23,240 nt of DNA, taken from IMG/VR virus record IMGVR_UViG_3300029319_000535, positions 1 to 23,240 of that record; one strand, written 5' to 3'. Positions 18,101-23,240 of this stretch are shown one piece after another. The notes below the pieces were generated by a model, which was not told the DNA's origin, made no database searches, and worked only from the letters and a program-made list of their open reading frames with translations. Origin of the DNA: a virus. Numbering within the stretch: the first letter of the stretch is position 1; the number at the start of each line of letters is the position of its first letter. Made by a program: the position numbers and the translations under genes.

Positions 18101-21100
18101 CAAAAGATATACCATATGTTTTTGATGATTACGCTTCTGATTTTATTGATTTTAGACCAAGAGTTGCAGCATATAACACAGGAAGCAGTATATCACCATT
18201 TTCTTACGCATCTAGAAGTTTTGCATCAACAAACTCAGAATCAGTGGTTTCAGGTAAAACTGTTGTCGTTGATTATTCTTATTATCAAGGAAGAATTGAT
18301 AGACTTTATCTAACTACAGATGGAGAATTTGTTACTAAAGATGGAACACCATCTAGAGTGCCAAAGGCTCCATTACATGATGAAGGGGCTTTTCAGGTAG
18401 CAACAATCAAACTTCCACCTTATATTAGGGACGCACAATCCGAAGTTTTAATAAAAACAGTTCCTCATAAAAGATTTACCATGAGAGATATTGGTAGTCT
18501 TGAAAATAGAATTAAAAATTTAGAAAATTACACAACACTATCACTATTGGAGACTGATACTAAAAATTTATCAGTTAAAGATCCAAATACTGGATTAGAT
18601 AAATTTAAATCTGGTTTCTTTGTAGATAATTTTAGAAATCATAATTCTCATAATTTAACTGGAGAATCAAAATTTGATATTGATATTGAGCAAAGTGAAT
18701 TAAGACCAAGATCTACAGAAAGGAATGTTGGATTAGTATTTGAAACAATTAGCACTAAAGCAAATACAGCAACTACAGATTATAATTTTGCTACAGATTT
18801 TACTGACGGTAATATAACTAGAGGTGGTGCTGCATTAACTTTAAAATTTACTGAAGGAGAATTTATAGATCAACCATATGCAACTCGAACAGAAAATATA
18901 AACCCATTTATGGTTGACACTTTTATTGGTGCCATTGAATTAGTTCCTAATTCTGATTATTGGATTGAAGAAACCCCCTTAACTCCACAAAATATTGAAA
19001 TTGATAATGCTTATGATGCAATATCACAATTATTAGGAGTAGAAGATCGTGAAAATGGTGGAATGGCATCTAGTTTTTGGAATTCTTCTGAAACTACTTG
19101 GAATGGTAGAGATAGTGCCACACTGATTGATGAGGATATTATAAATCGTCAAGTTATTGGTTCAAGATCTAGTACATCAACTACAAGATCTGGAAGAACA
19201 ACTACAACGACGACAACAACTACTCAAGATATTAGAAATACTATTAGACAAACATTCGAAGAGTCAGGAACAGAAAGAACATTTGGACTTGAACTATCAT
19301 CTGGTCAAGAAGTTGTTGATTTAGGTACTAAGGTTGTAGGAATCGATGTCTTATACAATGTAAGATCTAGAAATGTTCAGGTAACTGCAAAGAGAGTAAA
19401 ACCAAATACAAGATACTACGTATTCATGGAAAATACTGATCTAACTCAATATGCAGTTCCTAAGTATCTTCCAATAACAATGAAAAGGGGAACTTTTGCA
19501 GTTGGCGAGGTAATTGAAACTTCAGTTTCTGCAGCAGTCCTTGGGCAACCAAAAATTAAATGTAGAGTAGCATCAACAAATCACAAAGAAGGGCCTTTCA
19601 ATCAACCAACATTCACTCTTCCAAGATGCGTATTGCCAAATGTTGGTGAAGTAACTATTCCCACTGCATATTCAAGCACAAGTGAGATATTAAATATTGA
19701 TACCGCAGATTTAGGACTTAAAAATAATATTGATCATCGTGGATATGTTCAAAAAGGAATGATACTTGTAAATTCTACAGGAACTGCAGAATGTGAAGTA
19801 GGAGATCTAGCACTTTATAGTGATGAAAGAGGAGAGTTAATATTCTCTTTACATATTCCCGATCCAAAAATTAAAGGAAATCCCTTATTTACTACTGGTA
19901 ATAATACAATAAGAGTAACAACAAGTGCAACCAATGCTTCTATATTAGATCCTGGTTCAAGTTCTGCAGAAGCAGAATACTTAGCAAGTGGATATTCTAC
20001 TAGCACTCAAGAACAAACACTTTCAATTAAAACACCTCAAGTTGAAAGAATACAAGTTGACTCTGAAGAAGTAACCAGAGAATTTACCAGAGATAGAACC
20101 GAAGTTACTCAAAGAACCAGAACTAGTACCAGCAGCAGAAGAAGAAGTGGAAGAAGGAGAAGAAGAAGAAGACCAACGAGAAGAGGGGGAAGAAGAGATC
20201 CTTTGGCACAATCATTCATGATAATGGAGGATGAGTATCCAAGAGGTATTTTTATTACTAGTGGTGAAATCTACCTTAAAACTAAAGATGATAACTTCCC
20301 AATAAATGTTCAAATAAGAACAATGAGAGATGGGATACCAACTATGACAGTTGTTCCCTTTGGAGAAACTAAAATACAACCAGAAGACGTAAATTTATCT
20401 AATGATGGTAGTGCTGCAACCACATTTACTTTTAAATCTCCAGTTTATTTACAAAGTGGATATGAATATTGTATTGTGTTAATGGCACCTAATACACCCA
20501 ATTATCTAACATTTATTAACAGAATAGGAGAGATTGATTTAATCACACAAGGATTTAATAGTGGTCAACCAACTTTAGGTTCATTATTTAAATCACAAAA
20601 TAATAGCACTTGGACACCAAGTCAATACGAAGATCTTAAATTTAAACTTAATAAAGCAAATTTTGTTACAGATACACCATCAAGCATTTTACTTTACAAT
20701 AATGAGTTACCTCTTGGTGAAATTCAAAAAGAAAATCCAGTCGTTGGATTCTCAAAAAGAGTTAGTATTAACTTATCTTCAACTACTTCTGCTACAATTA
20801 CACAAGGTGAGCAAGTTACACAAACTAGTGCAACTGGTGTTGTAAATACAGGAAAAGTATCTGCAACTGGTGGGCCTTTAGCGACTGGTGCGAATAGGTT
20901 GTCTATTGTAAGAGATGATGCAGGAATTAGTGGTATTGGATTAACATCTGGAACATTCCCTAATGTTAGTGTTACAGCATTAACAGGTTCAGGAACTGGT
21001 GCAGTTGTACAAGTGGTTGTTAACACTTCTGCTAGTAGTATTGTAGCGGACTCTGGTGTAACAGTAACGACTGCTGGTTCTGGTTACGCTGTTGGTGATT

Positions 21101-22578
21101 TACTGCTATTAGGAAATGTTGGTTTTACAGGATCTGGAGTAAGAGCAGTTGTTAAAAGTGCTTCAAGTATAAACAATACTGATTTAATTGTATTAGATAA
21201 TGTTAAAGACACTTTTGTCAATAATAGAGATATAACTCATACAACTGGTGGTGGAAGTGCAACTACAATTGCAAATGCTGATATTGCCACAGTTAATCCA
21301 GATCCAATAAGAGATGGTTATACTTTACAGTTCGATCATAAGAATCATGGAATGCATTCAAGCACTAATAAAGTAAGGGTTTCTAACTTCCATCCTGATG
21401 GCACTCCAACAGTTTTGACTAATAACATTGATGACGAATCTACGACAGTAAGTCTTTCAGATGGGACTAATTTTACAACATTTGAGGGTGGTGCAGTAGG
21501 AGTTGGAACATCTGGTTATCTTCTTATTGATAAAGAAATTATTTCATACAATTTAATTTCAGGAAATACAATTACTATTGATGGTACTGATAGAGGAATT
21601 GATTCTAGTTTAAAATCAAATCATTCTGCAAATACTTTAGTCTACAAGTATGAGTTTAATGGAGTTTCCTTGAGAAAAATTAATAAAGAACATGATATTG
21701 ATCCTAGAGAAAAAACTTTTGATAGTTACTATATAAAAGTCACTAAAGAAGATGGAACTGTTGCAGAAACTGATCCAGCATTTATTACAACAAAATCTGG
21801 AGGTGGGTCTGCAGTTCATGTATCGCAAAATATTCCATTTGAAGCGATTAACCCACAAATTACATCATTAACACCCACAGGTACAAATGTATCCGCAAGA
21901 ATTAAAACTACATCTGGAACTAGTATAAGTGGTAATGAAGCATCATTTAGTGATAAAGGTTATGAATCTGTTGCTTTAAATAAGTTAAATTATCTTGATG
22001 ACCCTAGAATGGTAGCATCAAAAGCAAATGAATATAATTTACTTGGTAATGAAAAGTCATTTGCTTTAGAACTTACATTATCAACAGATAGTGAAGATGT
22101 ATCACCAGTAATTGATTTAGAGAATCCAAATATTATTGCAATAAGTAATCTTGTTGATGATAAAGTTGATGATTTTGAAACTGCTAGTGGGCCAAAAATT
22201 CCTGGTTCCGATCCAAATACTGCAATATATGAAACAAAAATGATTAATTTGGAGTTTGTTTCTAATTCTTTACTTGTCCAATTTGACGGACATAGAGAAG
22301 CAGAGGGAGATATTAGAGTATTTTATAAATTAATTAGAGGTGATGGGGATGATGATCATTCAACATACATACCATTTAATACTAACGGACTACCTGATAA
22401 AGTTGTAAATCCAAATAAAACCAGAAACACTTTTAGTGAATATAAATTTACTGCAGAGAACACAGCTCAGTTTAAATCATTTATGATTAAAGTTGTAATG
22501 ACATCTACAAACCAAGCAAAACCACCTAGAGTTAAGAACTTTAGAGCAATTGCACTCAGATCATTTCAAATTGATTAA
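15172..22578 (+). CDS. Giant tail/baseplate structural protein with DUF4815-type N-terminus, 2468 residues
   Basis: The N-terminal region (about 1-400) carries the DUF4815 signature of marine T4-like virion proteins: YFDDFVDSKNYHKVL, FKPGFPVQARELT at 27-39, then QVEKFGQHFFKEGSMVIPGG. The middle contains a conserved stretch with a short coiled coil (TMRDIGSLENRIKNLENYT at 1103-1121), a nine-threonine run (1343-1351) and an arginine-rich block (1656-1675) leading into the conserved DPLAQSF domain (1676 to about 1790). GGSGY and IDxEII modules lie near 1916-1995 and 2114-2160. The last about 180 residues (from EYNLLGNEKSFALEL) form a second conserved domain. It occupies the T4 gene 9/10 position, so a role in the baseplate periphery or fibre attachment is likely but inferred. 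It starts 4 bases after gp8 with no strong ribosome site, and its stop overlaps the next start. Confidence 0.88.
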   Translation: MPQNTNLNVSPYFDDFVDSKNYHKVLFKPGFPVQARELTTLQSILQNQVEKFGQHFFKEGSMVIPGGTSYDSEYFAVKIDPNFLNIPVSNYTKVLVDNKINIKGETSGVEATVVNRLTSSESIDGFDTLYVKYTKSGSDGETSTFLDGENLITLSSFNYLNTSITADSQFARCIISEATSIGSAFSVSEGVYFIRGFFVRNLSSTIILDQYTNEPSYRIGFLLKEETIGPSSVNSDLYDNAKGFSNEAAPGADRLKLSTSLHKKLLTDTDDSDFVELLRVENGVVKERVTRTEYNIFADELARRTYDESGDYYVKPFSVSARESLNDRIGNRGIYLDTQQTQNGNIPGEDALCLQISSGKAYVRGYEVNKISSTSLDVLKPRTTKLVENQSVPIRIGNSIQITNIKGTPSIGFGANASISLRNRRLGLDQATAGTVIGDARVFDHSEKLVGTSASLSTYDLKVYDVQLYTVLTTANSFSTGIHSHVKGKFSGSVGYAVAAVSNATSITLRDVTGLFQINEPLIINGVESGNNIVSATDNTFEDIKSVSSGSFAADTVLDRNKQVFNEGIEFSISGTTMVCGAIADFRSQLKVNDIISIPLPGFTDPTFNTVTAVTKDSVTLAANQSLTGICTGAVTASTPTGITVAIPTLKESDDPGFRVKLTDKYLASMNVLDSSYITRKQITKSFSNRVATFNIDSDISGDTSNLFFEPFNTSNYVLELDNVVEKLLAPMVVVDGSLKTVTISGLSDVSGTATLTAAVRRSKLSSKEKSLTRCNNLVINRSNLTGSGTASSTFEDGLTSSSVYGTRVQDEEISLNVPDVTRVLAVFESNDTTDPDLPLIGVTNQTATFSGNVTVGEQFVGGTSGAVARVVVVQATQLSFVYENEKTFQVGENISLKTSGIFATITGVTPGDRNILKNFDLDNGQRVEFADFSRLIRKSNVEKPTRRLRIIFDNLVNDEVSGNIETVNSYNTLDYSKDIPYVFDDYASDFIDFRPRVAAYNTGSSISPFSYASRSFASTNSESVVSGKTVVVDYSYYQGRIDRLYLTTDGEFVTKDGTPSRVPKAPLHDEGAFQVATIKLPPYIRDAQSEVLIKTVPHKRFTMRDIGSLENRIKNLENYTTLSLLETDTKNLSVKDPNTGLDKFKSGFFVDNFRNHNSHNLTGESKFDIDIEQSELRPRSTERNVGLVFETISTKANTATTDYNFATDFTDGNITRGGAALTLKFTEGEFIDQPYATRTENINPFMVDTFIGAIELVPNSDYWIEETPLTPQNIEIDNAYDAISQLLGVEDRENGGMASSFWNSSETTWNGRDSATLIDEDIINRQVIGSRSSTSTTRSGRTTTTTTTTTQDIRNTIRQTFEESGTERTFGLELSSGQEVVDLGTKVVGIDVLYNVRSRNVQVTAKRVKPNTRYYVFMENTDLTQYAVPKYLPITMKRGTFAVGEVIETSVSAAVLGQPKIKCRVASTNHKEGPFNQPTFTLPRCVLPNVGEVTIPTAYSSTSEILNIDTADLGLKNNIDHRGYVQKGMILVNSTGTAECEVGDLALYSDERGELIFSLHIPDPKIKGNPLFTTGNNTIRVTTSATNASILDPGSSSAEAEYLASGYSTSTQEQTLSIKTPQVERIQVDSEEVTREFTRDRTEVTQRTRTSTSSRRRSGRRRRRRRPTRRGGRRDPLAQSFMIMEDEYPRGIFITSGEIYLKTKDDNFPINVQIRTMRDGIPTMTVVPFGETKIQPEDVNLSNDGSAATTFTFKSPVYLQSGYEYCIVLMAPNTPNYLTFINRIGEIDLITQGFNSGQPTLGSLFKSQNNSTWTPSQYEDLKFKLNKANFVTDTPSSILLYNNELPLGEIQKENPVVGFSKRVSINLSSTTSATITQGEQVTQTSATGVVNTGKVSATGGPLATGANRLSIVRDDAGISGIGLTSGTFPNVSVTALTGSGTGAVVQVVVNTSASSIVADSGVTVTTAGSGYAVGDLLLLGNVGFTGSGVRAVVKSASSINNTDLIVLDNVKDTFVNNRDITHTTGGGSATTIANADIATVNPDPIRDGYTLQFDHKNHGMHSSTNKVRVSNFHPDGTPTVLTNNIDDESTTVSLSDGTNFTTFEGGAVGVGTSGYLLIDKEIISYNLISGNTITIDGTDRGIDSSLKSNHSANTLVYKYEFNGVSLRKINKEHDIDPREKTFDSYYIKVTKEDGTVAETDPAFITTKSGGGSAVHVSQNIPFEAINPQITSLTPTGTNVSARIKTTSGTSISGNEASFSDKGYESVALNKLNYLDDPRMVASKANEYNLLGNEKSFALELTLSTDSEDVSPVIDLENPNIIAISNLVDDKVDDFETASGPKIPGSDPNTAIYETKMINLEFVSNSLLVQFDGHREAEGDIRVFYKLIRGDGDDDHSTYIPFNTNGLPDKVVNPNKTRNTFSEYKFTAENTAQFKSFMIKVVMTSTNQAKPPRVKNFRAIALRSFQID
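19198..19224 (+). repeat. Run of nine threonine codons
   Basis: Nine consecutive ACN codons (residues 1343-1351) follow a Ser/Thr/Arg/Gly stretch beginning near 1331. Codons are mixed (ACA, ACT, ACG), so the run is not simple triplet slippage alone. It lies between two conserved stretches and looks like a flexible linker or loop. Confidence 0.85.
20137..20196 (+). repeat. Arginine-rich block, 14 Arg in 20 residues
   Basis: Residues 1656-1675 contain 14 arginines broken only by Ser, Gly, Pro and Thr, followed directly by DPLAQSF. Most are AGA codons, so the DNA is a near-continuous purine tract on the + strand (unbroken at 20149-20172). The residues before it are Thr/Ser/Arg-rich (TEVTQRTRTSTSS). 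Nothing else in the window is this basic. Confidence 0.9.
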
Positions 22579-22802
22579 TGGAAAATTATTTAAAAGTTAA
22601 ATCTGAAGATTCTCTTGTTAGAGATGTAGATTCAAATGCAATTGTTAATAAAAATAAAAGCGAATTTGATAAATTTTTAAAACTTTCTCAAAAAAAGTAT
22701 GAGGAAAAAGTAAAATTTGATAATATGCGTAGTGATTTGGATTCTTTAAAAGAGGATATGAACGAGATAAAAACTCTTCTCAGAAATATTATGAATAAAT
22801 GA
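22578..22802 (+). CDS. Small coiled-coil phage protein, 74 residues
   Basis: The ATG overlaps the stop of the 2468-residue gene (TAATG), which points to translational coupling. The N-terminal half (LKVKSEDSLVRDVDSNAIVNKNKSEF in two pieces: residues 5-19 and 20-30) has the RDVxSNAIxN pattern I associate with a small protein conserved among T4-like phages. The C-terminal half (about 40-74) has heptad-like spacing of hydrophobics (MRSDLDSLKEDMNEIKTLL) and should form a coiled coil. It is soluble and charged, with no membrane segment. Function unknown; a scaffold, chaperone or small virion part would fit its coupling to a giant structural protein. It ends with TGA, while every other complete gene here ends with TAA. 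Confidence 0.82.
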   Translation: MENYLKVKSEDSLVRDVDSNAIVNKNKSEFDKFLKLSQKKYEEKVKFDNMRSDLDSLKEDMNEIKTLLRNIMNK

Positions 22803-22804
22803 TT

Positions 22805-22812
22805 TATAAATA
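22805..22812 (+). promoter_or_regulatory. Late promoter upstream of the 112-residue gene, exact TATAAATA
   Basis: An exact T4-type late octamer in the 39-base gap between two genes, its first base 37 bases before the ATG at 22842. The predicted start would leave a leader of about 20 bases. Together with 13547-13554 it suggests that late transcription restarts at intervals through the structural block. A weaker TTAAATAA directly before the ATG is noted but not called. Confidence 0.72.
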
Positions 22813-22841
22813 TTCCAAGATAGATTCTAATTAGTTAAATA

Positions 22842-23180
22842 ATGGCAGCATATATTAGTAACATAGTAATTGATGCTGGTGCTGACTTTGACCAGGTTTT
22901 CAATTTGGAAGACTCAGCAAACTCGCCTTTAGATTTGACTGGTTTTACGGCCACTTCAAAATTAAAGAAACATCCTGCTTCTTTAAGCGATAAAGCAACA
23001 TTTTCTGTTTCTTTTCCAAACAGGACTCAAGGAGCATTGAAAATTGCGTTAGGGTCTTCTATTACATCTGCTTTAAAAGCAGGTCGATATAGTTATGATG
23101 TATTATTAAATGATGGTTCTGTAAAAACAAGAATTGTTAGTGGAAGTGCGATTGTTACTGCTGGAGTTACTACAGGTTAA
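22842..23180 (+). CDS. Beta-rich phage structural protein, 112 residues
   Basis: The sequence alternates short strands and turns: IVIDAGADFDQVFNLEDS, PLDLTGFTATSKLKKHP, then GALKIALGSSITSALKAGRYSYDVLL and a last strand pair ending VTAGVTTG. This pattern (DLTGxT...K/R, then LKAGRYxYDVxxxDG) is common to small phage baseplate or tail proteins, often placed before tail-fibre genes, and resembles an Ig-like or BppU-N-terminal fold. I infer a virion adaptor; I cannot name a gene. There is no signal peptide and no Cys. The start is the first ATG after an exact late promoter; no Shine-Dalgarno is visible. The next gene begins 5 bases after its stop. Confidence 0.85.
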   Translation: MAAYISNIVIDAGADFDQVFNLEDSANSPLDLTGFTATSKLKKHPASLSDKATFSVSFPNRTQGALKIALGSSITSALKAGRYSYDVLLNDGSVKTRIVSGSAIVTAGVTTG

Positions 23181-23185
23181 TTAAA

Positions 23186-23240
23186 ATGTCTGAAATAAAA
23201 GTCAGAGTCGGAGCAAGAAATGCGAATAAGGTTGTATCCT
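23186..23240 (+). CDS. Start of a probable tail-fibre-like gene, 3'-partial
   Basis: ATG at 23186 opens a frame that runs off the right edge with no stop. The visible 18 residues, MSEIKVRVGARNANKVVS, match the opening I associate with large tail-fibre-like proteins of marine T4-like phages (an EIKVRVGxxNAxKV start). It lies 5 bases after the preceding stop, separated by the palindrome TTAATTAA. Identification rests on a short stretch, so the family call is tentative. Confidence 0.6.
   Translation, partial: MSEIKVRVGARNANKVVS

Noticed and set aside
18092-18313. 73-codon + strand frame inside the 2468-residue gene
   Set aside because: Leu/Ile-rich out-of-frame reading of an AT-rich conserved region; no start signal.
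20023-20211. Serine-rich open frame on the - strand
   Set aside because: The serine runs are the reverse complement of the AGA/AGC-rich arginine block on the + strand.
20917-23240. Possible diversity-generating retroelement acting on tail proteins
   Set aside because: No reverse transcriptase frame, template repeat or accessory protein is present in the window, and no near-identical repeat differing mainly at adenines was noticed.

Overview
The window is part of the structural (late) gene block of a T4-like contractile-tailed phage. The DNA is visibly AT-rich, and coding is dense and entirely on the + strand. Gene order and protein signatures match the baseplate-wedge cluster of marine T4-like myoviruses, the group infecting picocyanobacteria such as Prochlorococcus and Synechococcus or SAR11. 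The host cannot be fixed from this window: no photosynthesis or other auxiliary metabolic gene is present. I did not compute GC content.

Layout. A conserved phage protein of unknown role enters from the left edge (1-621), followed by a 42-residue charged peptide (644-772). Baseplate wedge gp25 (833-1234) and gp6 (1234-3162) come next. A single 10.4-kb gene (3166-13542, 3458 residues) then sits where T4 keeps gene 7. Baseplate wedge gp8 follows (13575-15167), then a 7.4-kb gene (15172-22578, 2468 residues) that begins with a DUF4815-type domain and lies where T4 has genes 9 and 10. The right end holds a 74-residue coiled-coil protein (22578-22802), a 112-residue beta-rich protein (22842-23180) and the first codons of a probable tail-fibre-like gene (23186 onward). 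The two giant genes take about three quarters of the window. There is no gene-free stretch above 300 bases; the largest gap is 60 bases (773-832).

How the genes work together. In T4, gp25, gp6, gp7 and gp8 assemble the baseplate wedge around the tube, and gp6, gp7 and gp25 form its core bundle. The same set is recognisable here, with gp6 and gp25 close to T4 size. The gp7-position and gp10-position proteins are greatly enlarged by arrays of short beta-rich modules (GGSGY-type, HxFxxGE...GTHTF-type, IDxEII...RG...H-type, and LDDxSxxFxG-type). Some of these modules also occur in gp8 or the 2468-residue protein, so neighbouring virion genes seem to have drawn on a common pool.

Expression. Exact matches to the T4 late promoter octamer TATAAATA lie just upstream of gp8 (13547-13554) and of the 112-residue gene (22805-22812). 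7/8 matches lie upstream of the 42-residue gene and of gp25. Several genes are coupled by TAATG overlaps or 3-4 base gaps, and strong Shine-Dalgarno sequences are rare. A perfect 8-bp hairpin with AGGA in its loop precedes gp25. I found no tRNA, CRISPR, insertion sequence, integrase, reverse transcriptase or defence-type gene. The window reads as a baseplate module with unusually inflated proteins, not as a new multi-gene system.
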